A stretch of DNA of 64,000 bases from JANQOH01 sp965200095. GTDB lineage: Bacteria > Pseudomonadota > Alphaproteobacteria > UBA7887. Both the position numbers and the translations under genes were made by a program. The notes beneath the pieces were generated by a model. The model saw only the letters and a list, made by a program, of their open reading frames with translations. It was not told the origin of the DNA and did not search any database. This document shows, in pieces, positions 16,474-27,420 of this stretch (its first letter is position 1; each line of letters begins with the position of its first letter). The stretch spans positions 2,790,001 through 2,854,000 of the forward strand of contig OZ241350.1 in NCBI GenBank assembly GCA_965200095.1. Direction: 5' to 3'.

Positions 16474-18501
16474 TCACGCAGAGTCCGGCGCGGGGTCGAA
16501 ATCGACCAGGCTTTCGCCCTCGTCGACCCAGTCTCCCACGGCGAACTTCACCCGCGCGACGCGCCCGTCGGACGGCGCGGCGACGGTGTGCTCCATCTTC
16601 ATCGCCTCTACCGTCAGCAGGGGCGCGCCGCGCGCGACCCGCGCGCCGTTGTCGCACCACACGCGCACGATGCGTCCCGGCATGGGCGCGGTCAGCCGGC
16701 CGCCCGACTCCTCGACCGCCTCCGCTGCGGCGAGCGGCTGCTCGAACTCGAGCGCCCATGCCGACCCGTGTATCGCGACCGAGAACAGCGCGCGGCCCGG
16801 CGCGCCGTCGCGGCGCGCCACCGACGCCGTGAAGGAAACCTCGCCGGCGCGTATGCGCAGACGGCCGTCGTCCGAAAACGCGCCGGAGACCGCCATGTCG
16901 CCGCCGGGCAGGCCCATTACGGTTTCGCCATCGTCGCCCGGCCGCAGCGCGACGGCGCGCGTCTCGCCGTCCTCGACGAAGCGGAGCGTCTCTTCGGGCG
17001 CGGCGTTGAGACGCCATCCGTCGGCGACCGCCCAGGGCGAATGGGGCGCTCCCGCCGCCGCGGCGGCGCGGCGCGCCTCGCGCCGCCGGTCGAGGAGCAC
17101 GAACAGCGCGGCGGCGGCGAGGGCCGTGTCGGGCGCCGGCGCCGGGGCGGAAAGCAGATCGGCGCGGTGCGCTGCGACGAAGCCGGTGTCGAACCGACCC
17201 GAGACGAAGGCCGGGTGGCGGATCGCGGCGCGCAGCCAGTCGAGGTTCGTCGCCGGCCCCGCCAGTTCGACCCCGTCGAGCGCAAGCGCGAGCCGGCGCA
17301 ACGCGGACTCCCTGTCCGCGCCGTGGGCGATCGCCTTGACGAGCAATGAATCGTAATGGGGCGTCACCATGTCGCCTTCGACCGCCCCGCTGTCGAAGCG
17401 CAGATGCGCCGACCCGGGCGGAAGACGGAAACGCGCGAGCCGCCCGGTCGCGGGAAGAAAGTCGCGCGCCGGGTCTTCGGCGCACAGCCGCGCCTCGATG
17501 GCGTGACCGCGAAGGACGATGGAGTCCTGCGCGAGGGGCAGGGGCTCGCCGGCGGCGATGCGCAATTGCCATTCCACGAGGTCCACGCCGGTAACCGCCT
17601 CGGTGACCGGATGCTCGACCTGGAGGCGCGCGTTCATCTCCATGAAGTAGAAGCGGTCGTTGTCGTCGAGAAGGAACTCGACGGTGCCGGCGCCGACATA
17701 ACCGGCGGCGAGGGCCCCGCGCACGGCGGCGTCGCCGAGCGCGGCGCGCAATTCAGGTCCCACGGCGGGCGAGGGCGCTTCCTCCAGCGTTTTCTGGTAG
17801 CGACGCTGGACGGAACAGTCCCGTTCGAACAAATGCACGGCGGCGCCATGCGTATCGGCGCATATCTGCACTTCGACGTGCCGCGCGCGCGGCAGGAGTT
17901 TCTCGATCATCACGCGGTCGTCGCCGAACGCCGCCAGGGCCTCGCGCCGGGCGGCGGCGAGCGCTTCGCCGATGTCGATTTCGCGCTCGACGACCCTCAT
18001 GCCGCGTCCGCCGCCGCCGGCGACCGCCTTGACCAGCACCGGAAAGCCCAGCATCCGCGCCTGCGTCGCGATGGCGCGCAGGTCGTGCGTGTCGGGGCGC
18101 CACCCGCGGAGGACGGGCACGCCCGCCTCCTCCATCAGGCGCTTGGCGGAGTCCTTTTCGCCCATCGCCCGGATCGCCTCCGGCGGCGGTCCGACGAAGA
18201 CCAGTCCGGCGCGGGCGCACTCCTCCGCGAAACCGGCGTTCTCGGCGAGAAATCCGTAACCGGGATGAACCGCCTCGGCGCCGCTGCGAAGCGCTGCCCC
18301 GATGATCGCCTCGCCGCGCAGATAGCTGTCCGCGGGCGCCGCGCCGCCGATGGCGAAGGCCTCGTCGGCAAGCCGGACGTGACGGGCGTCGGCGTCGGCG
18401 TCGGAATGGACCGCGACGGCGCCCACGCCCATGCGTCGCGCCGTCCGCACAATACGGCAGGCGATCTCGCCGCGATTGGCGACAAGGATGCGTCCGAACA
18501 C
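16474..18501 (-). CDS. mccA: Methylcrotonyl-CoA carboxylase, biotin-containing alpha subunit
   Basis: The 675-residue product is a biotin carboxylase joined to a biotin-carrier domain. It begins FGRILVANRGEIACR, has the ATP-grasp loop GGGGRGMRVV near residue 160, and carries the biotinylation site EAMKMEH with the biotinyl Lys at residue 635. It carboxylates biotin for transfer to 3-methylcrotonyl-CoA in leucine breakdown. The start is a GTG at 18501, six bases after a GGAG ribosome site. The neighbouring mccB and hydratase genes identify the substrate; on sequence alone an acetyl- or propionyl-CoA role would be possible. Confidence 0.9.
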   Translation of the reverse strand: MFGRILVANRGEIACRIVRTARRMGVGAVAVHSDADADARHVRLADEAFAIGGAAPADSYLRGEAIIGAALRSGAEAVHPGYGFLAENAGFAEECARAGLVFVGPPPEAIRAMGEKDSAKRLMEEAGVPVLRGWRPDTHDLRAIATQARMLGFPVLVKAVAGGGGRGMRVVEREIDIGEALAAARREALAAFGDDRVMIEKLLPRARHVEVQICADTHGAAVHLFERDCSVQRRYQKTLEEAPSPAVGPELRAALGDAAVRGALAAGYVGAGTVEFLLDDNDRFYFMEMNARLQVEHPVTEAVTGVDLVEWQLRIAAGEPLPLAQDSIVLRGHAIEARLCAEDPARDFLPATGRLARFRLPPGSAHLRFDSGAVEGDMVTPHYDSLLVKAIAHGADRESALRRLALALDGVELAGPATNLDWLRAAIRHPAFVSGRFDTGFVAAHRADLLSAPAPAPDTALAAAALFVLLDRRREARRAAAAAGAPHSPWAVADGWRLNAAPEETLRFVEDGETRAVALRPGDDGETVMGLPGGDMAVSGAFSDDGRLRIRAGEVSFTASVARRDGAPGRALFSVAIHGSAWALEFEQPLAAAEAVEESGGRLTAPMPGRIVRVWCDNGARVARGAPLLTVEAMKMEHTVAAPSDGRVARVKFAVGDWVDEGESLVDFDPAPDSA

Positions 18502-18526
18502 CGCGCGCTCCGCCGACGCCGCGCCG

Positions 18527-19324
18527 TCAGCCCGTCGCCCAGTCGGGGCGGCGCTTCCCGAGAAACGCGGCGACGCCCTCGCGCCCTTCCGCGCCGGCGC
18601 GGCTGTCGGCGATGCGCCGGGCGGTGTCTTCCACGAGCGCATCGTCGATCGCGCGATGCGCGACACGGGCGACCAGTTCCCCAGCGGCGGCCATCGCCTG
18701 CGGCCCGTTCGCCGCGAGAGCGGCGACGATGCGCTCCCCCGCCGCCTCCAGCCCGTCGGCGGGCGCAACCTCGTGGACGAGGCCGATGCGGCGCGCTTCC
18801 GCGGCGTCGAAGCGTTCGCCGGTGAGGAAGTAACGCCGCGCCTGGCGCGGGCCGATGGCGTCCACGACGTAAGGCGAGACGACCGCCGGGATCAGCCCGA
18901 GCCGCACTTCGGAAAAGCTGAACACGGCGCTTTCGGCGGCAATAGCGATGTCGCAACAGGCGACCAGCCCCGCGCCGCCGCCGAAGGCGGCGCCGTGGAC
19001 GAGGCCGACGACCGGTTTCGACAGGCGGGCGACGCGGCGCAGCATGTTGCCGAGCGCCCGCGCGTCGGCGAGGTTCGCCTCGCGGTCGTTTTCGGCCATG
19101 CGCTTCATCCATGCGAGATCGGCGCCCGCCGAGAAGCCCTTGCCGGCGCCGGACAGCACCACGGCGCGGGCGCCGGAGTCGTCCTCGAGGGCGGCGAAGG
19201 CGCGGTCGAGCGCCGCGACGGCCGCATCGTCGAAAGCGTTGCGCACCTGCGGGCGGTTCAGGGTCACGCGCACGACGCCGTCGGCGCAGCGCGAAACGAC
19301 GACGGGAGTCTCTCGGTCGTTCAT
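18527..19324 (-). CDS. liuC: Enoyl-CoA hydratase family; probable methylglutaconyl-CoA hydratase
   Basis: The 265-residue crotonase has the oxyanion-hole segments ..FSAGADLAWM.. near residue 64 and ..HGAAFGGGAGLVACCDIAIA.. near residue 110, and ends in the typical C-terminal helix with FLGKRRPDW. It lies between the two methylcrotonyl-CoA carboxylase subunits, as in leucine/isovalerate (liu) clusters. The product of the carboxylase, 3-methylglutaconyl-CoA, is therefore its likely substrate. Isovaleryl-CoA dehydrogenase and HMG-CoA lyase are not in the window. Confidence 0.85.
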   Translation of the reverse strand: MNDRETPVVVSRCADGVVRVTLNRPQVRNAFDDAAVAALDRAFAALEDDSGARAVVLSGAGKGFSAGADLAWMKRMAENDREANLADARALGNMLRRVARLSKPVVGLVHGAAFGGGAGLVACCDIAIAAESAVFSFSEVRLGLIPAVVSPYVVDAIGPRQARRYFLTGERFDAAEARRIGLVHEVAPADGLEAAGERIVAALAANGPQAMAAAGELVARVAHRAIDDALVEDTARRIADSRAGAEGREGVAAFLGKRRPDWATG

Positions 19325-19342
19325 GATCGGGGGCCCTGCCGA

Positions 19343-20947
19343 TTACATGCGGAAGACGCCGAAACGCGGCTCGGGAATCGGCGCGTTGAGCGCCGCCGAG
19401 AGGCCGAGGCCGAGCACGCGGCGGGTGTCCGCCGGGTCGATGACCCCGTCGTCCCAGAGGCGCGCGCTGGCGTAGCCGGGGTGTCCCTGGCGTTCGTATT
19501 GTTCGAGGACGGGTTGCCGGAACGCTTCTTCTTCCGCCGCGGTCCACGTCTCGCCGCGCGCTTCCAGGCCGTCGCGGCGGACGGTGGCCAGCACCGTCGC
19601 CGCCTGCTCGCCGCCCATGACCGAGATGCGCGCGTTGGGCCACATCCACAGGAAGCGGGGGCCGAAGGCGCGTCCGCACATGCCGTAATTCCCGGCGCCG
19701 AACGACCCGCCGACGATGACCGTGAGTTTCGGCGTCTGGGCGCAGGCGACCGCGGCGACCATCTTCGCGCCGTCGCGGGCGATGCCGCCGGCCTCGTATT
19801 TCCGCCCGACCATGAAGCCGGCGATGTTTTGCAGGAAGATCAACGGAGTCCGCCGCTGGCAGCACAGTTCGATGAAATGCGTCGCCTTGAGCGCCGACTC
19901 GGAGAACAGGATGCCGTTATTGGCGACGATGCCGACGCGATGGCCCCAGAGGCGGGCGAAGCCGCACACCAGAGTCTCGCCGTAGAGCTGCTTGAACTCG
20001 TCGAAGTCGCTGCCGTCCACCAGGCGCGCGACGATCTCCCGGGCGTCGAAGGGCTGGCGCATGTCTTCGGGGATCAGCCCGTAAAGCTCCTCCGCCGGGT
20101 AGAGCGGCTCCACCGGTTCGGCCGTGTCCGCCGGCCGCGCGGGAGGGCCGAGATGGGCGACGATGCGGCGGGCGATGGCGAGGGCATGGGCGTCGTCGCG
20201 CGCCGAGTGGTCGACGACGCCCGACACCCGCGCATGGACATCGGCGCCGCCGAGCTCTTCCGCCGAAACCCGTTCGCCGGTGGCGGCGCGGACCAGCGGC
20301 GGGCCGCCGAGGAAGATCGTCCCCCGGCCCTGCACGATGATCGCTTCGTCCGACAGGGCCGGGACGTAGGCGCCGCCTGCGGTGCAACTGCCCATCACCG
20401 CGGCGATCTGCGGTATTCCGGCGGCGGAAAGAGTCGCCTGATTGTAGAAGATGCGCCCGAAATGCTCGCGGTCGGGGAACACTTCGTCCTGGGCCGGGAG
20501 GAAGGCGCCGCCGGAGTCGACCAGATAGAGGCAGGGGAGGCGGTTGTCGCGCGCGATCTCCTGGGCGCGCAGGTGTTTCTTGACGGTCATGGGGAAATAG
20601 GTCCCGCCCTTGACCGTCGCATCGTTGGCGACGATGACGCATTCGCGGCCCTCGATGCGGCCGATCCCGGTGACGATCCCGGCTCCCGGCGCGGCGCCGT
20701 CATACATGCCGTGCGCCGCGAGTTGCGACAGTTCGAGGAACGGCGCGCCGGGGTCGCACAACAGACGCACACGCTCACGCGCAAGCAGTTTCCCGCGCGC
20801 GACATGGCGTTCGCGGGCGCGTTCGCCGCCCCCCTGCGCCGCCTCGGCGACGCGGGCGCGCAAGTCGGCGACCAGGCCGCGCGTCCGCCCGGCGTTCTCG
20901 CGGAACGCGGGAGAGCGCGTATCGAGCGCGCTCTTCAGCACTGTCAT
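19343..20947 (-). CDS. mccB: Methylcrotonyl-CoA carboxylase, carboxyltransferase beta subunit
   Basis: The 534-residue product is a full-length carboxyltransferase. Segments include ..RGKLLARERVRLLCDPG.. near residue 50, ..GSCTAGGAYVPALSD.. near residue 180, ..FLQNIAGFMVGRKYEAGGIA.. and ..GGSFGAGNYGMCGRAF.. in the acyl-CoA-binding half. It moves the carboxyl group from biotin to 3-methylcrotonyl-CoA. It is upstream of liuC and mccA on the same strand with 18- and 25-base gaps, so the three form one operon. Confidence 0.94.
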   Translation of the reverse strand: MTVLKSALDTRSPAFRENAGRTRGLVADLRARVAEAAQGGGERARERHVARGKLLARERVRLLCDPGAPFLELSQLAAHGMYDGAAPGAGIVTGIGRIEGRECVIVANDATVKGGTYFPMTVKKHLRAQEIARDNRLPCLYLVDSGGAFLPAQDEVFPDREHFGRIFYNQATLSAAGIPQIAAVMGSCTAGGAYVPALSDEAIIVQGRGTIFLGGPPLVRAATGERVSAEELGGADVHARVSGVVDHSARDDAHALAIARRIVAHLGPPARPADTAEPVEPLYPAEELYGLIPEDMRQPFDAREIVARLVDGSDFDEFKQLYGETLVCGFARLWGHRVGIVANNGILFSESALKATHFIELCCQRRTPLIFLQNIAGFMVGRKYEAGGIARDGAKMVAAVACAQTPKLTVIVGGSFGAGNYGMCGRAFGPRFLWMWPNARISVMGGEQAATVLATVRRDGLEARGETWTAAEEEAFRQPVLEQYERQGHPGYASARLWDDGVIDPADTRRVLGLGLSAALNAPIPEPRFGVFRM

Positions 20948-20979
20948 CCTTCGGCCCGCCCGTCTTCGCTGCCCGCGCG

Positions 20980-22296
20980 TCAGGCGGGGGCGCCCGCGAG
21001 GCGTTCGGCGAGCGTCGTCGCGACCGTCTCGCGAGGCGCGAGGCTTTGCGACCCGTCGGCGAGGTCCTTGAGCGCGACCGCGCCGGCGGCGCGTTCGTCG
21101 GGCCCCTCGACGACGACGAAGCGGCAGCCGCGCTCGTGGGCGGTCTTGAACTGGCGGCCGAGCCGGCCGCCGGTGAGGTCGGTTTCGGCGGCGACGCCGA
21201 CGGCGCGGATCTCGGCGGCGAGGTCGAGCGCGCGCCCCTCCGCCTCGCCGTCCCACACCGCGACATAGACGCGCGGCTCGCCTTCCGCGCCGTCCGCCTC
21301 CAGCAGCGACAGGATGCGCTCGATGCCGAGCGAACCGCCGCACACCGGCACGCGCTCCTTCACGAACTGCCCGCAAAGGTCGTCGTAACGCCCGCCGCCG
21401 GCGATTGACGCGCCGCCGCCCGCGGCGGCGAATTCGAAGATCGGTCCCGTATAGTAGTCGAGCCCGCGCGCCAGCGTCGGGTCGAAGACGATGCGCGCGC
21501 CGCCCGCCAGCCGCGGCGCAGCGCGGCCCAGCACAGCGTCGACCTCGGCGAGTCCGGCGGCGCCTTCGGCAGAACCGGCGAGGCGGCGGCGGAGTGCGGC
21601 GGCAAACTCGCCGCCGCCCATGTCGCGGCGCAAAGCGTCGGCGGCATCCTCGCCGACGCCGCGCGCGCGCAGCTCCTCCGCGACTCCGTCGACCCCGACC
21701 CTGTCGAGCTTGTCGAGCGAGGTCAGCGCGCCTGCGCGCAGCGCGACGGGGACGCCGTAAGCCTCCATGGCGGCGGCCAGCACGGCCCGGGAATTGAGGC
21801 GCACCGTCGCGCCGCGGACTCCGAGCGCGTCCAGCGCCGCCGCCAGGGCGAGCACCACCGCGACATCGGCGAGCCGCGACTCGGCGCCGAAAATGTCTGC
21901 GTCGCATTGGGTGAACTCGCGGAACCGTCCCTTTCCCGGGCGCTCGCCGCGCCACACAGGGCCGATCTGGTAGCGCTTGAAGACGCGCGGCAACTCGCCG
22001 CGGCGGTGGGCGTACACGCGCGCGCCGGGGACGGTGAGGTCGTAGCGCAGGGCGAGGTCGGCTTCGCCCGTCGCGGCGTGCGGCCCGCGCCTGAGTATTC
22101 GGAAGATGAGCTTGTCGCCTTCCTCTCCGTATTTCCCGGCAAGGGTTTCGATACGCTCGAACGCCGGCGTGCCGATCGGCTCGAAGCCGTGGAGGGCGAA
22201 GGTCCGCGCCACGCGCGCCAGCGCGCGCTCGCGGCGGCGCAACTCGCGCGGCAGGAAGTCGCGGCTGCCCGAAGGCGGGGCGAGCGGCGGGCTCAA
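20980..22296 (-). CDS. hisS: Histidyl-tRNA synthetase
   Basis: The 438-residue class-II synthetase shows motif 2 (..FREFTQCDADIFG..), the histidine-specific ARGLDYYTGPIFEF, and SIAGGGRYDDLC. The start is unusual: the reading frame begins with a TTG at 22296, seven bases after a strong GGAGG. That TTG overlaps the stop of the upstream MFS gene as TTGA. No ATG exists near the conserved N-terminus (SPPLAPPSGSRDFLP). Expression of this essential gene may therefore depend on translational coupling to the transporter gene. Confidence 0.93.
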   Translation of the reverse strand: MSPPLAPPSGSRDFLPRELRRRERALARVARTFALHGFEPIGTPAFERIETLAGKYGEEGDKLIFRILRRGPHAATGEADLALRYDLTVPGARVYAHRRGELPRVFKRYQIGPVWRGERPGKGRFREFTQCDADIFGAESRLADVAVVLALAAALDALGVRGATVRLNSRAVLAAAMEAYGVPVALRAGALTSLDKLDRVGVDGVAEELRARGVGEDAADALRRDMGGGEFAAALRRRLAGSAEGAAGLAEVDAVLGRAAPRLAGGARIVFDPTLARGLDYYTGPIFEFAAAGGGASIAGGGRYDDLCGQFVKERVPVCGGSLGIERILSLLEADGAEGEPRVYVAVWDGEAEGRALDLAAEIRAVGVAAETDLTGGRLGRQFKTAHERGCRFVVVEGPDERAAGAVALKDLADGSQSLAPRETVATTLAERLAGAPA

Positions 22297-23576
22297 GACG
22301 CCGCCTCCGCGGCCGGTTCGCGCACGACCAGGAGAACCGCGAGGCCGACGGCGATAAAGACGAGGATGACCGACATTCCGGCGCGCTGGCTGGCGAAGGC
22401 CGCGGTGACCGCGCCGACCAGCCACGGGCCGAGGAACGCGGTCGCTTTCCCCGACAGGGCGAACAATCCGAACATTTCCGTCCGGATGGCGGCGGGCGCC
22501 ATGCGCGCCATAAGCGACCGGCTCGCCGCCTGGCTCGGGCCGATGAACACGCCCAGGGCGAGGCCGAGAACCCAGAACCACACGACATCGTGGACCATGA
22601 GAATCGCGGCGCCGAGCGCAAGCAGCGCCCCCAGCGACACGATGAGGGTTTTCTTCGCCCCTATGAGGTCGTCGATCCAGGCGAAACCGAAGGCGCCGAG
22701 GCCGCCCGTCACATTCAGCGCGATGGCGAACAGCAGCACTTCGCCCAGCTCCATGCCGAAGGTCCCGGCGGCGTAAATCCCGCCGAAGGCGAACAGGGTG
22801 TTGAGGCCGTCCGTATAGAGCATCCGCGCCAGCAGGAACCAGGCGATCTGGCGATAGCGCCGCACCGAGCGCAGGGTGTGCGCCAGCGTCGCCAGGCCCT
22901 CGCGGAACGCGGCGCCCAGGGGCTTTCCCGCGCCGGCGAGATCGGGCGTAAAGACGAACAGCGGCCACGAGAAAAGAACGAACCACCCGGCGACGAGCAA
23001 CGCTGCCGCGCGCACCGGTTCGGCCTCTTCCGCGTCGAGGCCGAAAGGCGGCGGATCCGCCTGGATCAGGCCGAAAAGGGCGAGCATGAGACAGGCGAGG
23101 CCGCCGGAATAACCGAGCCCCCACGCCCATCCCGACAGGCGGCCGATGCGCGTCGGGCCGGCGAGATCGGGCAGCATGGCGTTGTAGAACACCATCGCCA
23201 TCTCGAAACCGAAATTGGCGACCATCACGAGGGCCAGCACCAGCCAGACGTAGCCCGGGTCCGGTTCGGCGAACCACAGTCCGGCGCAGGCGATAGCCAT
23301 AAGCGCGGAACATGCGGCGACCCAGGGCTTGCGCCGCCCGCCGGCGTCCGCCGCGGCGCCGGCTACCGGACCGGCGAGCGCGACGGCGAGCGCGCTGACG
23401 GCGAGCGCATACCCCCACAATTCGGTCGCGCGGACTTCGTCGCCGACGACGCCGCGCTGGAAATAGACCGCGAAGACGAAGGTCACCACGACTGTCGGGA
23501 ACGGCGAGTTCGCCCAGTCGAAGAGGCACCACGCGGCGACGGCGCGCCGGTCGGCGGGGCGCGAGAGCGCCGTCAT
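22293..23576 (-). CDS. MFS transporter, UMF1 (Atg22-like) family
   Basis: The 427-residue product has about twelve hydrophobic helices and the UMF1 family hallmarks: AAWCLFDWANSPFPTVV at the N-terminus, ..FYNAMLPDLAG.. near residue 130, and GPSQAASRSLMARMAP near residue 345. The substrate is unknown, and bacterial members are often annotated only as permeases. The start overlaps the upstream small HExxH gene by ATGA, and the stop overlaps hisS. It is therefore the middle gene of a tightly coupled trio. Confidence 0.85.
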   Translation of the reverse strand: MTALSRPADRRAVAAWCLFDWANSPFPTVVVTFVFAVYFQRGVVGDEVRATELWGYALAVSALAVALAGPVAGAAADAGGRRKPWVAACSALMAIACAGLWFAEPDPGYVWLVLALVMVANFGFEMAMVFYNAMLPDLAGPTRIGRLSGWAWGLGYSGGLACLMLALFGLIQADPPPFGLDAEEAEPVRAAALLVAGWFVLFSWPLFVFTPDLAGAGKPLGAAFREGLATLAHTLRSVRRYRQIAWFLLARMLYTDGLNTLFAFGGIYAAGTFGMELGEVLLFAIALNVTGGLGAFGFAWIDDLIGAKKTLIVSLGALLALGAAILMVHDVVWFWVLGLALGVFIGPSQAASRSLMARMAPAAIRTEMFGLFALSGKATAFLGPWLVGAVTAAFASQRAGMSVILVFIAVGLAVLLVVREPAAEAAS

Positions 23577-23998
23577 TCCGCGTCGCCCCCGGCGAAGTGG
23601 GCGGCGCAGGCGTCGCGCGTCGCCCGGCGCACATCGGTGAGCGTCCGGAAACCCTGCCCCGCCATCCACTTCGCCGTCAGGGAAATGGCTTGCTCCTCTC
23701 CGCGGCAGCGGTCCAGCGGCGAATCGAAGTCCAGCGCGCCCAGCGCCGACTGGACGTGATGAACGAGTTCGTGCAGCAGCAGGCCCCGGTCCCCGGGGCG
23801 GGCCGCCGACCAGCCGCGGCGCAAGACGACGGTGGCCGAACGGTGATCGTAATAGGCGTCGATGCGACAGCCCGGCGCCAGCCCCATTTCGGCGCAGGGG
23901 TCGTCGGCGAAACGCAGGTCCGGCGCGCCGACGGACGCCGCATCGTAAGCGGTGTTCGCGGCGATCCAGCCGAGCAGCGCGGCGATCAGGGAGGCCAT
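23573..23998 (-). CDS. Small HExxH putative metallopeptidase
   Basis: The 141-residue product has an N-terminal hydrophobic stretch (SLIAALLGWIAANTAY) that may be a signal or anchor. It also has a zinc-binding motif HELVH at residues 76-80, in the context LLLHELVHHVQ. Cysteines at 35, 44 and later positions suggest disulfides, consistent with a periplasmic location. This fits the DUF6647-like group of short putative metallopeptidases, whose activity has not been shown to my knowledge. It starts 31 bases after the CoA-transferase gene on the same strand. Confidence 0.6.
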   Translation of the reverse strand: MASLIAALLGWIAANTAYDAASVGAPDLRFADDPCAEMGLAPGCRIDAYYDHRSATVVLRRGWSAARPGDRGLLLHELVHHVQSALGALDFDSPLDRCRGEEQAISLTAKWMAGQGFRTLTDVRRATRDACAAHFAGGDAE

Positions 23999-24029
23999 CG
24001 GCAGACGTATAGCATTCGCCGCCAGCTTT

Positions 24030-25225
24030 TCAGGACGGCTGCGGCCCGATCGCGCCTTCCTCGCGCAGCGTCGCGACCTCGGCGGCGCCGTAGCCGAGTT
24101 CGTCCAGAACGGCGTCGGTATGTTCGCCCAGGGTCGGCGCGCGGCGGCGGACCGACCCCGGACTCGCCGACAGGCTCAGCGGCGCCTTCAGCAGCGGTAT
24201 CGGGTCGGCGACGCCGGGGTAAGCGACCGGCAGCATCAACCCCATCGCCCGGATGTGCTCGTGTTCGAGGATGTCCTGCGGCGTCAGCACCGGCGCCGAG
24301 GGCACCCGCGCCGCGTCGAGTTCGCGGACGCATTCGGCGGATGTGCGTTCGCCCGTCCACTCCGCCATGCGGGCGCAGATCTCGTCGCGGTTGTCGCCGC
24401 GCGATTCGTCGGTGGCGAAACGGGGGTCGGAAAGCCAGCGCTCCTCGCCCATCAGCCGCGCCCAGCGTTCGTAGAGCGGGTTGCCCACCGTCTGCACGAG
24501 GATCCAGCCGTCGCGGGTCTGGAACGCATCGGTCGGCGCCGAGGTCTGGCCCCGGTTGCCCGTGGCGACGCGGTCCGGTTTGCGCAGCGCCTGTTCGATG
24601 ACCGTCGGGTGGTTGAACGACAGCGCCGTGCCCAGCAGCGAGGTTTCGACCGTCTGGCCCTCTCCCGTGCGGTCGCGGTGCATGAGCGCCGCGAGCGTGC
24701 CGAACGCCGAGTAGAGCGCGGTCCCGAAATCCACATAGGGGAGGAAGGCGCGCATCGGTTCGTCGGGCCGCCCGGACAGATACATCGCGCCGTTCATGGC
24801 CTGACCGATGCCGTCGAAACCGACGCGGTCGCTCATCGGCCCGCCGCGCCCGAAGCCCGAGGTCGTCGTCAGGATTATGTCCGCGCGTTGCGCCTTGAGG
24901 CTTTCGTAGTCGATCCCCATCGCCGCGAGCGTCGGCGGCGGCAGGTTGGCGACGACGACATCCGCCGTCTTCGCCAGATCGCGGACGATGCGGGCGCCGC
25001 CGGGGGTGCGCGGGTTGAGCGCCATGCCGCGCTTGTTGCGCGCGAGCTGCAGGAAGGTCGCCCCCGGCCCGCCTTCCGAGACCGGCTGGACGTAACGGTC
25101 CTCGCTGCCGCCCGTCTTCTCGATGCGGATGACGTCGGCGCCCATCTCCGCCAGCAGCGTGGCGCAGAACGGCCCCGCGATGTAACGCCCGAAATCGAGT
25201 ACCCGGATGCCCTCGAGCACGCCCG

Positions 25226-25229
<4 letters not shown>
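24030..25229 (-). CDS. CaiB/BaiF family CoA-transferase (class III)
   Basis: The 399-residue product starts LEGIRVLDFGRYIAGPFC and contains ..EMGADVIRIEKTGG.., ..RNKRGMALNPRTPGG.. and ..PYVDFGTALYSAFGTL... These are the N-terminal Rossmann and linker segments of class III CoA-transferases such as formyl-CoA transferase and CaiB. The specific acid/CoA pair cannot be deduced. Proximity to leucine-degradation genes is suggestive only. Its start overlaps the stop of the upstream mechanosensitive channel gene (ATGA). Confidence 0.88.
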
Positions 25230-27286
<2,057 letters not shown>

Positions 27287-27420
27287 GGCGGCGGAGCCTA
27301 CGGCCCGGGCGGGCGCCGTCAACACCGCTGTGCCGGGGCGCGGGGGCGCAAGCATGTTGAATCCGTTGGCGCCGGGGCGCATAGTGGCGTCGCGCCGCTG
27401 CCCGCCGCGGAGAGTGCTTC

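Noticed and set aside
18135..19865. Long minus-strand frame spanning liuC and mccA starts
   Set aside because: It is out of frame with both enzymes and Arg-rich; the enzyme frames carry full family motifs.
27287..27420. TPP riboswitch upstream of thiS-thiG
   Set aside because: No CUGAGA/ACCUGA thi-box pattern is visible in the 134-base leader.
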